A model generated the notes under the pieces. That model was not told the DNA's origin and searched no databases. It worked only from the letters and a program-made list of their open reading frames with translations. From Pedobacter duraquae (lineage in GTDB: Bacteria; Bacteroidota; Bacteroidia; Sphingobacteriales; Sphingobacteriaceae), in NCBI RefSeq assembly GCF_004362245.1, contig NZ_SNWM01000002.1:62001-126000 (forward strand): a stretch of DNA of 64,000 nucleotides. The letters are read 5' to 3'. Position 1 is the stretch's first letter, and the number at the start of each line of letters is the position of its first letter. Shown piece by piece: positions 8,180-17,397 of the stretch. A program made the translations under genes and the position numbers.

Positions 8180-11100
8180 ATGGGTAAATTATTTGACGAT
8201 TTTGGGCATTTAAAATTTCAAAATGAAGCGGCTGTTAGCCAAAATTTTGTATTACCACTTTTGCAAGGATTTCTTGGGTACAAGCTTATTGATATTATTC
8301 CGGAAAAATATTTTCCGGCAAAGGATATTTATTCTGGCGTACGCTTTTCTGAGGGAGGATCTAAAGGCCTAATTCATAGGCCGGACTTCGTTATATGCCT
8401 CGATGGAAATCACGATATGGCAAAATTCATTATTGACAGCAAAGGTCCTGATGAAGACATTGATAACCATTTTGGCCAACTTCAATCTTATGCTCTAAGT
8501 GTAGGTAAAAATTTTATCATGCTGACAAATGGTAAAGAACTAAAGGTTTTTAATGTAAATGAACTTGTTTTTCATTCTAATGACATCGCAGATCTGCAAA
8601 TAAAATTAACTGAATTACATGTTTTACTTGGGCGTAATAATCAAAATTCGAAGACTACAATAGAAATTTTGAAAGATGTAAATATTGAGGATGCTATTAC
8701 GATAACAGATGAACAAAGGCTGATCGAAAATAAACGTAAACAGAAAGTTTTATTAGCGGATTTTAAAAATTACTTAGATAGAATTTCTAGGGAAAGTGAT
8801 AAATGGTATTTGCCTAATCAATATTTTCAGGGGCTAGAAAACCTCAATTTGTCAGGCATCACACCAGACAATTTACTTACTTTTTGCGAATATGGCCAAA
8901 GTAAAATCTATGAAAAACAAAAACTATATAAAATTCATAATTTAAGACAGGATATTGAATTAAAGATAAAAGTTGTTGTAGGTGATACAGGTAGTGGTAA
9001 AACGAGCATGTTAAAATATTTGAATTGGCACATTGCTGAAACATGCCTTTCAAATAAAGACACTCGTATACCAATATATATCGCCTTAAGGGAGATTTCA
9101 AATGTTACCAAAATAAAGGATCTGATTTTATCTACCTTGAATCGTAATGGTTATACCATTTCATCCTTCTACGATTTACCAAAAAAAAATGAATTTATAC
9201 TTTTCTTGGACGCTTATGACGAAGTACCGGAAATCTATCAGGATGAGACTTTCAGGGAAATAGAATATTTAGGTGAAAATTACGAATGTTTTATAACGAC
9301 TAGGCCCAATAGTATTCCTAGATTTAAACCTTCTGTTGGTTTTGAAATATTACCAATTACTGATGAACAGATAAAAATAATCGTAGAGAATCATATAGGT
9401 GGCCAATATCATAATTTTCATTACCAACTGGAGCGAAGTGGAATGAAAAAAGAATCCGGCAATATCTTACTTCTACTTTGCTTGATTTCAGTTTTTAAAG
9501 AATTAAAGAGCCTACCTAAAACAGTTACGCAAGTTATTAGTGTAATAGTAAATAGAATAGAAAAATGGCAGATAAGTAAAAAGAAACAAACTGGAAATTT
9601 AAACTGGGAAACAATTTCAAAGCTACTTTCTATTCTTGCTTATTATTTGATTGATTCCGACAAAGCTTCTCTATCACGATCTGAGGTAGAGTCATTATTG
9701 GTAGCGCCTTTGATAGCTCTCGAAAACAATAGAAAAATTCAAATCGGGATCACAACGACCGAAATATTACACCAAATTGAAAAAACTGGTCTACTAGTTG
9801 GAGGAAGTGACAGCTTGTACTTTTGGCATCGTCTCTTTTTAAACCATTTCGCGAGCTTAGGACTGAAGGATAGACTAGACTCTGGGCATATTATAACCCT
9901 CGAAATGGTCAATGAAAAGAGGTGGCAACTTATAATTATCGGGGTAGCATCCTTTATAAAAGATTGTACACCCTTAATCCAACAGTGTAAGTTTGATCTA
10001 TGGCTTTGCTCATCCTGTCTCCAGGAGAATGGTAATTGTAATCAGGAAGAATTTCAAATGATTGTGGATGATCTAATGGAACAAGTTTCCTCTGATATTC
10101 CTGAAATACGTGTCCGCGCCAGTTATTTTGTAACTAATATCGAAAGCGATTATGTTCTAAAAGAAATTTACACAGCGATTGAAAATGAAACTTCTGCAGA
10201 AATTAAAATGTTTGGTTTAAGCAGAATTGGAAAGACTAAATCCAAACTTGCATTAGACCTAATACTGAAAAATATCGAATGGACATCAGGTTCTTTCTTT
10301 TCAGGAAGCTCATCGCAAGCCCATATTGCGAGAGGTCTTTATTATTACCATGAAACTGAACATTTGCTGATAATAGAACGTTGGGAGAAAACTAATGATC
10401 TAATAATGAACAGAGAATGCGGAAGAATTTTCTTGGAATTACAAAATCAAGGAAATTTAACTGAAAATATCATTAAAAGATTAAAGGAACTATTTATCAA
10501 AAGCTTTATCAATTCAAAAGGTAATGACGATAAGTTAAGACAAATTTCCGATGTTCTTTCATCTTTGCCAGATACGGTTTTTAATAATAAGTTAGTTGAT
10601 CTTTTATTCGAAACACACCACAGTGCATTTAGTTCACCAGCTAAAAATTTGCTAAAGCAAGCTGCATCTTTATCTACCATGGAGAAGATCAAAACCAAAC
10701 TTTTTCAACACATTGAAGATAAAGGCGATATCACAGGATATTTGGTTGATATCATATGCGAAAGTAAATGCAAAGTTCCCAAAGAGTTATTTTTTGAACT
10801 AGCGGCGCATCCAAACAAAAATGTTGCCTATAAAGCAGTTGCTGCGCTGAGCCGGTTTAATTACGGAGAAGTTAAAGATAAAATTGACTTTTATTTTAAT
10901 AGTAATGATCCGCAAATGCAAAATGGCGCTGCAGAAGCTTTGATTAATAATGGAGAGATTATTGAAATATTTAGAAAGAATGATTTTCCTTCAGCTATTT
11001 ATGTACCTACAGCATACACACTTATAAAAGCAATACGTCGCTTTAATCTTTCTGAGGGAATAGAGCTATTAGACCGCATAACAGTATCTTTAAAAAAAGA

Positions 11101-11770
11101 TTTTAGTGATTCTCACGAATACAGTTTAGCATTTGAAGTTGCAGGCGCCTACTATTTTATTGGTGAAAAAGAAAAGCAACGGAAAATTATTAAATGGTAT
11201 TACAATGGAAAATCATTTACGCAGAAAAATTCTTATATACACTTTCACCTACTAAAAAAGCTTAAATTAATTGAGCCAAATTTGGCCACCGAAATAGTTA
11301 TTTGCTTTTTTGAAACTTACTATCCTTTTGATATTAGTGCTGGAGGAATTCAAATGGATACTTTTTTAGAAGCAGTGGAAGAATTAGAGAACCCAATATT
11401 TATTCCACGCATAAAGAAAATTGTTGAAGATCTATGTGAAAATAAAATTGAAATTCAGGATGGTGGATTTCACTTTGAACGACCGATGAGGACGTTAGTG
11501 ACTTTGGTCAAACCCGATGATGAAGATTGGGTCCTGAATTTGTTGGAGACTTTTAAAATAAATAATGGCTTCACGTTTCCCCAAATCAGAAGGGCAGTGG
11601 AATGCCTAGCATTCGCAGGTTCAAAACGTTCATTACCCATTATCAGGGAGTATGCAACAAAATATATAAACAAGGAGATAGTTGTCAATACCTGCCAGTA
11701 TGCATTTGAAAGCATTTGCATGAGGGAAAAAATACAGCTAAACGGGGACCTTTTCACCTTGAAATTATAG
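8180..11770 (+). CDS. HsdR_N-like nuclease / NACHT NTPase / HEAT-repeat protein, probable anti-phage sensor
   Basis: 1196 aa. Residues ~10-130 resemble the N-terminal nuclease domain of type I restriction R subunits: E16 in 'FQNEAAVSQNFVLPLL', 'RPDFVI' (D69), 'FIIDSKG' (D86-x-K88), then 'QLQSYALSVG'. Residues ~260-430 form a NACHT module: Walker A 'GDTGSGKTS' (268-276), Walker B 'LFLDAYDEVP' (D344, D347, E348) and the sensor strand 'FITTRPNS'. The C-terminal ~600 residues are helical, HEAT-like repeats, the usual ligand-sensing part of bacterial NACHT proteins. It is predicted to be cytoplasmic. It lies 8 bp after the PIN gene and is followed 75 bp later by a HEPN gene. An enzyme that cuts DNA when a phage signal is sensed is the simplest reading; this is inference. 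Confidence 0.8.
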   Translation: MGKLFDDFGHLKFQNEAAVSQNFVLPLLQGFLGYKLIDIIPEKYFPAKDIYSGVRFSEGGSKGLIHRPDFVICLDGNHDMAKFIIDSKGPDEDIDNHFGQLQSYALSVGKNFIMLTNGKELKVFNVNELVFHSNDIADLQIKLTELHVLLGRNNQNSKTTIEILKDVNIEDAITITDEQRLIENKRKQKVLLADFKNYLDRISRESDKWYLPNQYFQGLENLNLSGITPDNLLTFCEYGQSKIYEKQKLYKIHNLRQDIELKIKVVVGDTGSGKTSMLKYLNWHIAETCLSNKDTRIPIYIALREISNVTKIKDLILSTLNRNGYTISSFYDLPKKNEFILFLDAYDEVPEIYQDETFREIEYLGENYECFITTRPNSIPRFKPSVGFEILPITDEQIKIIVENHIGGQYHNFHYQLERSGMKKESGNILLLLCLISVFKELKSLPKTVTQVISVIVNRIEKWQISKKKQTGNLNWETISKLLSILAYYLIDSDKASLSRSEVESLLVAPLIALENNRKIQIGITTTEILHQIEKTGLLVGGSDSLYFWHRLFLNHFASLGLKDRLDSGHIITLEMVNEKRWQLIIIGVASFIKDCTPLIQQCKFDLWLCSSCLQENGNCNQEEFQMIVDDLMEQVSSDIPEIRVRASYFVTNIESDYVLKEIYTAIENETSAEIKMFGLSRIGKTKSKLALDLILKNIEWTSGSFFSGSSSQAHIARGLYYYHETEHLLIIERWEKTNDLIMNRECGRIFLELQNQGNLTENIIKRLKELFIKSFINSKGNDDKLRQISDVLSSLPDTVFNNKLVDLLFETHHSAFSSPAKNLLKQAASLSTMEKIKTKLFQHIEDKGDITGYLVDIICESKCKVPKELFFELAAHPNKNVAYKAVAALSRFNYGEVKDKIDFYFNSNDPQMQNGAAEALINNGEIIEIFRKNDFPSAIYVPTAYTLIKAIRRFNLSEGIELLDRITVSLKKDFSDSHEYSLAFEVAGAYYFIGEKEKQRKIIKWYYNGKSFTQKNSYIHFHLLKKLKLIEPNLATEIVICFFETYYPFDISAGGIQMDTFLEAVEELENPIFIPRIKKIVEDLCENKIEIQDGGFHFERPMRTLVTLVKPDDEDWVLNLLETFKINNGFTFPQIRRAVECLAFAGSKRSLPIIREYATKYINKEIVVNTCQYAFESICMREKIQLNGDLFTLKL

Positions 11771-11845
11771 TTAATAATTAATTAAACATAAATGATCATT
11801 AATTTGGATTATTACAAATGATTTATCAATAATAATTAAACCATA

Positions 11846-12478
11846 ATGGAAAGTAATTTAAACTCAATAGCAAGTACAGTTATAATTAATATTGAAAACA
11901 ATATTGCCAAAATCTTGCCGTTTTTAAACGAAAAACTGGTATGGCCTGAACTAGAATCTGTAAAAAGTGAAATTTTAATGTCTATATTAACAGGATGCAA
12001 TCAAGCTGCTATCACATTAATAAACCATTGGCTAGAGCGATCTTTTAAAATGGCATTAATTTATCATACATCTGGTGGCAGGAAAGATAACTTTACATTA
12101 CAAGCTGAAATTTATGAGTCGGCAATCAAAAAATATGACAACTGTACACTAAATGATAATATTAATTCGTGTTACGATTTACATTTAATTGATGATGCAA
12201 TTAAAACAAGTTTAACAGTTATTAGAAAAAAGTTTAGGAACGCATACAGCCATGCAGAGGCAAATAAAATTTTTGATAATTTAGCAGCACCTATTTCAAT
12301 ATCTGCCACCGAGAAAGCTCATCAATTCTCGATAAAGTCCCAGTCAATAGCTTATATGCCGTTAATTTATGGACTAGCACAAGAAATTCTTGCAGAGGAA
12401 GAAGCATTTCCGTACTTTTTATCAGTAAGAGAAATCATAAATCATTTAGCTATAAAGGTCGAAAATATTAAAATATAG
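11846..12478 (+). CDS. HEPN-like protein with an Rx4H motif
   Basis: 210 aa, almost all helical. 'RKKFRNAYSHAEA' contains R131-NAYS-H136, the Rx4H motif that marks HEPN-superfamily RNases and their relatives. The helix before it ('LIDDAIKTSLTVI') fits the HEPN four-helix bundle. The short spacing (75 bp) and same strand after the NACHT gene suggest the same operon or a linked unit. HEPN proteins act as RNases in toxin-antitoxin, CRISPR and abortive-infection systems, or as inactive partners, so activity cannot be assumed. No MNT-type nucleotidyltransferase partner is present nearby. The fold is a moderate-confidence call from the motif alone. Confidence 0.5.
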   Translation: MESNLNSIASTVIINIENNIAKILPFLNEKLVWPELESVKSEILMSILTGCNQAAITLINHWLERSFKMALIYHTSGGRKDNFTLQAEIYESAIKKYDNCTLNDNINSCYDLHLIDDAIKTSLTVIRKKFRNAYSHAEANKIFDNLAAPISISATEKAHQFSIKSQSIAYMPLIYGLAQEILAEEEAFPYFLSVREIINHLAIKVENIKI

Positions 12479-12504
12479 GAAATAATCAATCTTTATCCTG
12501 TGAT

Positions 12505-13299
12505 TTAAAACCATATCTCATAAACCTTTCCAAAGTTCGAATTTTTATTACTTTTCTTTTTATTGCAGGTATTGCAATACAATTGGATATTGGTTGGATC
12601 ATTTGCTCCATATAAACTTAATGGTAGAATATGATCAAAATTTGATGAGGTAAGGCGATTGAATTGACTTTTAAGATCTATACCGCACCAAGAACACATT
12701 CCTTTGTCGCGAAACTTTATCGCTTCCTTAACCCATACAGGTATTTTTGTCCTCTTAACTGTTCCTTTTTTAGACAGCCGATTCTCTGATATTTTAAGTT
12801 GATTAAAGTTCAACGAATTATTGAGATTGAATTTTTGCAAAAGTGCTCTATTAGAAAATAATATAAAAAAAACTTCGCAGTTTACCTTTTCATATAACAA
12901 TTGAAATTTTGGCTCATTCTTTTTATACCAATGTTTTATCTGTTTTACGGTTGTAACTGGATTATACTCGGGATCATATTTAATACTAATAAAATCAATG
13001 TCAATTTCGTAATTCGTAAATTGACTTTGCAAAAAGTCTAACTCGATTATATCATCGCATACCTGATCAGCCATATCCTTAAAGAAGTAATTATAATATT
13101 CTATAAGAGCATGTTTAATGTATATATGAAGCAGTGTCTTTTTTCCAAATTGAAGAGTTCTTTCGCCTAAATTATCAAGATCATCTTTGTCGCTATAATT
13201 TAGTGGAACACCTGCCTCGATTGCATCTTCTACAATTGAACAAACTTTATAAACATGAGTGAGTATCAAATTTTTCTGCAATTTCGATTTTAATTCCAT
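12505..13299 (-). CDS. HNH endonuclease
   Basis: 264 aa. The C-terminal ~75 residues are a clear HNH/McrA-type nuclease with zinc-binding cysteines: 'MCSWCG' (C202, C205), 'FDHILPLS' (D222, H223), N237, and 'YCNTCNKKK' (C242, C245, N246). The N-terminal ~190 residues are helical and charged and not recognised; they may bind DNA or the partner protein. It starts 21 bp after the upstream gene (13321-14178) on the same strand, so the two form a small operon convergent with the PIN/NACHT/HEPN operon. In this setting a role in defence or in an abortive response is likely; a homing nuclease is a less likely alternative. Confidence 0.8.
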   Translation of the reverse strand: MELKSKLQKNLILTHVYKVCSIVEDAIEAGVPLNYSDKDDLDNLGERTLQFGKKTLLHIYIKHALIEYYNYFFKDMADQVCDDIIELDFLQSQFTNYEIDIDFISIKYDPEYNPVTTVKQIKHWYKKNEPKFQLLYEKVNCEVFFILFSNRALLQKFNLNNSLNFNQLKISENRLSKKGTVKRTKIPVWVKEAIKFRDKGMCSWCGIDLKSQFNRLTSSNFDHILPLSLYGANDPTNIQLYCNTCNKKKSNKNSNFGKVYEIWF

Positions 13300-13320
13300 G
13301 ATTTATATTTACCTACTTTC

Positions 13321-14178
13321 TCAATCATCACCAAGCTCTTCTTCATCACCATACCAAGACAACGTGTCCACGCCAAAATCATCAACTTGATAGGTAGAGT
13401 TTGGAAAATCTTCTGATATTTCGTATCTAATATGGGTTTCAAAAGGAAATGATTCACTCATATCCAATCCATCACCCTCGCGACGTTCTTGTTTAGATCC
13501 ATATTCCAATGTTACATACAGCTCACCAGATACATTAACAATAATATGCTCATGACTAATTTCGCTAACAAAATAATCGCTGATCTCACTATAATCAATG
13601 GAATGATGTGGAGCTATCATATCAATGTTTTCGAAATAATTTTTAAGAATGGCATCAATCATTTGGTTATGAATGCTACTTTCCAATAAATTCGCGAGTT
13701 GACTTCGACACTCAGTAATGAGTTCAACGAAACTTTCAAAATTTGAAAACACACCGTGGCTTAAAGACTCTACATCCTCATCGGACAAATCGAAGACCTC
13801 GGGATTTATGTGAGTAAATTTATTTAATGAGTCGATTGACGACTTAATTGATCTTATGCTTCCCTTAAGTTCATCAACATTTAATCCAAAAGTACTCAAA
13901 ATTCCATCACTAATTCCACCCTGAATAGCATATTTGATTCTTTGTGCTCTTGTAGGCTTTCCATCTTCCGTTTCAACAGAAAACCATGTGCATAAAAAAA
14001 TGTTAGCTTCAGGAGATAAATTATACAAAAAGTGTCTGGAAAGCTCTCTTATACTATAAGCGAAATTGTTATATCTTAGCTTATTGTTATTTTCATTCAG
14101 ACTCGCAATAGCTGCTTCGTAGAGATCCTTTTCAAACTTTGATGATAGCAACTTATAAATTTTTTCAGACTTATCCAT
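13321..14178 (-). CDS. Unrecognised protein partnered with the HNH nuclease
   Basis: 285 aa, acidic, no signal peptide or membrane segment. The first ~60 residues contain 'NNFAYSIRELSRHFLYNLSP', followed by 'CTWFSVE' and 'QRIKYAIQGGISDG'. From memory this resembles predicted nucleases reported beside prokaryotic PIWI-type genes, but no PIWI gene is visible here, so I hold that only as a possibility. The middle is helical, and the last ~100 residues are beta-rich and end in a very acidic tail. It is the first gene of a two-gene operon with the HNH endonuclease (21 bp gap). It may be a specificity, regulatory or second nuclease subunit. Confidence 0.55.
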   Translation of the reverse strand: MDKSEKIYKLLSSKFEKDLYEAAIASLNENNNKLRYNNFAYSIRELSRHFLYNLSPEANIFLCTWFSVETEDGKPTRAQRIKYAIQGGISDGILSTFGLNVDELKGSIRSIKSSIDSLNKFTHINPEVFDLSDEDVESLSHGVFSNFESFVELITECRSQLANLLESSIHNQMIDAILKNYFENIDMIAPHHSIDYSEISDYFVSEISHEHIIVNVSGELYVTLEYGSKQERREGDGLDMSESFPFETHIRYEISEDFPNSTYQVDDFGVDTLSWYGDEEELGDD

Positions 14179-14200
14179 TTTTTAAAAAATCCTTTAAAAG

Positions 14201-14694
14201 TATATGACTTAAATATGTAAAAAAATTATCAGTTTAATTCAATTGGAGAAATCTCTTTCGAAGATAATGGTTTGTTTGGCTCTAACGCTTCTATAAAATC
14301 TTTTGCGATTGTACAGAGTCAGGCAATTTGGCGGTAATGAAAATGCTTTTCCCTTTTCCAAGTGCGCCTACGGTCTTGAAAAGAATGCCATCCCCATCGT
14401 ATCAATTGTTGCTATATTTGGTAAATGGACATTGATCTTAAGAAAACAAGATTAAAACAATCTAATATATAAAAATAATGGCTACAATAAAAAGGGAAGC
14501 TGGTGATAAAACGAAAGGTTTTACTTTACAGAAACAACACTTTCATTTCAGGCTATCGCCACACGAGTTCCGAGTAAGTGGCGCAAGATTCGGTTTGTGA
14601 AACAACCGGACATCTTGCCGATTGCAAAAAAGCCAGCAATCCCACAGACTTTTAAAGACTGCTTTTTGTGACTGTCTTTAATCTTTACAGAACT
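14201..14694. other. Decayed stretch between defence genes and primase remnant
   Basis: There is no intact gene. It contains a DUF932-like scrap on the minus strand (listed separately), a 40-codon open frame at 14478-14600 on the plus strand, and a 7-bp inverted repeat (TAAAGAC at 14653-14659, GTCTTTA at 14674-14680) just 3' of the primase remnant. The 40-codon frame begins 'MATIKREAGDKTKGFTLQKQ' and stops early. It looks like the N-terminus of a longer mobile-element protein cut short, but I cannot name it. Confidence 0.4.
14303..14403 (-). pseudogene. Fragment of a DUF932-family plasmid/phage-type protein
   Basis: The minus strand reads 'DGDGILFKTVGALGKGKSIF' and then 'ITAKLPDSVQSQKIL' before a stop. 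This matches the conserved middle of DUF932 proteins (a segment like 'xxTAGSLxxGxxxWVxAKLP') common on Bacteroidota mobile elements. Nothing recognisable continues on either side, so only a scrap of about 35 codons is left. Confidence 0.5.
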
Positions 14695-15618
14695 TCACAA
14701 ACCCCGGCGCATCTGTTGTCGATGCGGACGGTCTTTATTAACCAGCCATTCATTCAGGTCTTTATGGCCTTCGTAAAGGATGCTCCTATCTTCATATCCG
14801 GCTTTCAGACTTAATACCTTATCCCTGCATTTATGTCCGGTTGCATCGTTATCCAGGTAGAGCCATTTCGTCTGGTAGCTGTTCATCAGGTCAATGGACT
14901 TTTCAAAGAAGGAAGTCGAATTGAGGATTAAAAAGTCGGTGCCTTTTGCTGCCGTTTTCCGATCAAGGGACAGGAAAGAAAGAAAGTCGGTAAATCCTTC
15001 AAATATGGCAAGCTTATCACTGCCATTTTTAATCAGGGTGATGTCCTTTGGCGAGCTGGAAAGCTTGGCATATTTTCTGCGAATTTCAAAGCCGCTGGAA
15101 ATATTTTTAAAGCCGATCCCATAATAGCTGCGGTCGCCATAGGAATAGGTAATTTCCCTGCAATATTGCTGCGCAATTGCAGGACGGATTTTTCGCTCAT
15201 CCAGGTAGGCGTGTAACCAATTTGAGGTAAGCTCCTTTTCAGTAAGAATAATGATCTTCTTTTGTTCTGGCTGATCCTGCTTTGCTGCCTGACGCGGTGC
15301 TGCAACCTGCTGCGGAAACGAAAAACCTTCGCTTAATTTCTCCAGCAATTCTTTAACGGGGCAGCGAAAATACTAGATGCCAAGATCAACCAGATTCCCT
15401 CCCTGCCCCAGTGCAAAATCAAACCACCTGTTCAGGGCGCTGTTGACCTTGAAGGAAGGGGTCTTTTCTTCATGCAGCGGGGAAAGATACCAGTGATCTG
15501 TTCCCCGGACATTTTTGGGCCGGTGGCCCAGCGAGGCTAAGAATTGAACAATATCCAATTGTTTAGCCTCTGCTACGTTTATTATTTTGTTGTTCTCCAT
15601 CACCTTTTCTTTCTGCAC
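14695..15618 (-). pseudogene. Toprim DNA primase of a mobile element, interrupted by an in-frame TAG
   Basis: Two open stretches in the same frame are separated by one TAG codon at 15373-15375. The first (from 15618) is the degenerate zinc-finger-like N-terminus of Bacteroidota mobile-element primases: 'WYLSPLHEEKTPSFKV', 'LNRWFDFALGQGGNLVDLGI'. The second continues with 'YFRCPVKELLEKL' and the toprim core: 'LAIFEGFTDFLSFL' (catalytic E) and 'KWLYLDNDATGH' (DxD-like). Joined, it would be about 307 aa, the normal size. The stop falls between the finger-like domain and the toprim core, so the full protein is not made unless the stop is read through. It marks the former presence of a mobilisable element. 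A separate TTG-started toprim protein from 15348 is possible but less likely. Confidence 0.75.
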
Positions 15619-15678
15619 TGATTCAATGGCAAAAGTAGATTGATAGGAGGATGTAGCACGCAGCCATTCAAATTTTCA

Positions 15679-15882
15679 ATGGCTGCAAATGGAACGAAAG
15701 CCGGTAGTGAATTAAGTGCATCAAACAATGTGAAGATGGAAAAGGTGAGAGAATTGAAACAGTTGTACACACTATGCCTGAGCATATCAAGTATGCATGA
15801 GGCGGTAAAAATTGAACTGAAGATCAGGGGGAGGAACTTATTATTTCTATCCCAGCTTATTCAGAAGGGGCTGGTGAAATAA
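15679..15882 (+). CDS. Small hypothetical protein of a mobile element
   Basis: About 67 aa if it starts at the ATG at 15679 ('MAANGTKAG...'); an earlier ATG at 15640 is less plausible. The body 'VRELKQLYTLCLSISSMHEAVKIEL' and 'IRGRNLLFLSQLIQKGLVK' has the look of a small helical DNA-associated protein, but I do not recognise the family. It is divergent from the primase remnant, with about 60 bp between them. It could be a leftover of the same element. Confidence 0.3.
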   Translation: MAANGTKAGSELSASNNVKMEKVRELKQLYTLCLSISSMHEAVKIELKIRGRNLLFLSQLIQKGLVK

Positions 15883-16432
15883 GAAGTTGGTGACTCGGAA
15901 TGTATGGTGTGATCGGAAATGAATTCCAGGATGAACTAAGCGCAATCACCACCGATTTTTGCAGAAGACAGGACTAGTGGAATTGAGTGAGTTGCTCCGG
16001 TAGATCTAGGGTGAGCGTTATTGCTCACCCTTTTGTACGTTTATTGCAGTAGCAAAAATCCATAACCGGAAGAAAAGGATGCCGCTGGTTGTCGGAGAGT
16101 AGGACCGGGATGGCTGGCTTAAGGCAGGAAGCAGGGAAGGAATCAATTCCTACCTAAAGCCATATTGGGGAACGTTCATCGCTGAAAAATCATTTAAAAG
16201 AATGCCATTGGCAAAAACAAGCGGAACACCTGATATTCAGGGAAGTCTTAACTTTTAATCGTTTCATCATTCAATACCAAAACGAATTTAATCCGATCTG
16301 TTAGCCATCCATAAACAGCCCCTCTTAATGATTTTACTTCTGCACAAACCTCTTATGCCCGGGAAGGTCGGACCTCCAATAGCACGAGATTATATGAGCC
16401 ACTTTAATCTCTGTGCTGATTAAAGCGGTTTA
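15883..16432. other. Non-coding or decayed DNA
   Basis: I see no gene here. The only structured element is the terminator hairpin at 16009-16034. The rest, including 16060-16430, has short open frames in several directions but no recognisable motif. The base composition is more balanced than in the flanking defence genes, consistent with old mobile-element debris. Confidence 0.4.
16009..16034 (+). terminator. Rho-independent terminator hairpin
   Basis: A perfect 8-bp stem, GGGTGAGC / GCTCACCC, with a 6-nt loop is followed by TTTT. It lies 127 bp downstream of the small ORF that ends at 15882 and could end its transcript. Confidence 0.6.
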
Positions 16433-17374
16433 TCAGGGTGTCTTTGCACTGGGCAGTAACGTTGCGGAAGAATGATATGAATCTAATATTGACTGAAGAT
16501 GGCTACGATCACAGTTGAATCCTGGCTGAACCTCTATCAGATTAAAGTTTACTAGTTTATTGTCGAAATCCAGTTCAATAAAAGGTATTCCTGCAGAATT
16601 TATATGTACCGGAAATGGAAAAGGCATTTCCGGCAACTTCTTTACCAGCAACCGCGTTTCATACTCATCTTTAAAAACATTGCTGATATAAAATGCACCA
16701 AGCCTCGACGTTCTATTTATGACAAACGGCCTGTCATAGATGGCAGCAATTCTTTTTAAATTGGTTATCAAATCCTTGCTTAAATCACCTGATATTTCAG
16801 GGTAAAATACTTTTCTGAATGAATCGTGATTTTTAACTGTAATCTGAAATACCAGTTTTACCCCTGTACCCGCATTTCCAAAATGGTCCCACATTCCCCT
16901 TTGCATGTCTATATCAGAACTTTGGTTCCCGGTAAGTGATAAATAGAACAGATTTTCCATCAAAGCCTTTTTGCCGCTAACAGGGTGGGTGGAATTCTGG
17001 TAGCCGTCCATCCCGTATTCATCATAAACATGGATAAATTCATCATCCGATTCACGTTTCAACGGTGAGGTTAACCTCATTTTCTTTTGTTTCAGAATGG
17101 AATCAAAGGCATTTAAATCCGTAAAATGCGCGTACTGTCCATCAAGAGCAGGGGGATAATAATGATCAAAAATAATTGTCGTAAGCGTAGAATCTTGCAT
17201 TCCCCAATTCCCAACACTCTGTGGCATAAACGTAATCTGTTCAGCAGTAATGACCGGGCAATTTGCGTTAATAAGGCTTTCATTGACCGAGGTCAGCAAT
17301 TCCTGCTTCTGGTCCTTGTTTAACTTTCCAGCCTCAGCTATTAATTTATTTAACTCTTTTTCTGATAATTTCAT
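16433..17374 (-). CDS. DUF2971-like protein
   Basis: 313 aa. The pattern fits DUF2971: 'HFTDLNAFDSILKQKKMRLT' (H83-F-T) near the start of the core, then 'NLFYLSLTGN', and 'GMWDHFGNAGTGVKLVFQI' (W162-D-H164), where the family has a W-x-H-Y/F-G motif. The first ~60 residues form an extra helical extension. DUF2971 proteins are of unknown function but often occur in defence and toxin-like settings. It starts 23 bp after the stop of the ParB/sulfiredoxin-like gene on the same strand, so the two are an operon. No signal peptide is seen. The family call is from motif memory. Confidence 0.55.
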   Translation of the reverse strand: MKLSEKELNKLIAEAGKLNKDQKQELLTSVNESLINANCPVITAEQITFMPQSVGNWGMQDSTLTTIIFDHYYPPALDGQYAHFTDLNAFDSILKQKKMRLTSPLKRESDDEFIHVYDEYGMDGYQNSTHPVSGKKALMENLFYLSLTGNQSSDIDMQRGMWDHFGNAGTGVKLVFQITVKNHDSFRKVFYPEISGDLSKDLITNLKRIAAIYDRPFVINRTSRLGAFYISNVFKDEYETRLLVKKLPEMPFPFPVHINSAGIPFIELDFDNKLVNFNLIEVQPGFNCDRSHLQSILDSYHSSATLLPSAKTP

Positions 17375-17397
17375 ATATAAATATATTTTACTAAATT

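Noticed and set aside
14695..15348. Independent 217-aa toprim gene starting at TTG 15348
   Set aside because: The frame continues upstream through one TAG into the matching N-terminal half of the same primase family, so it is better read as one interrupted gene.
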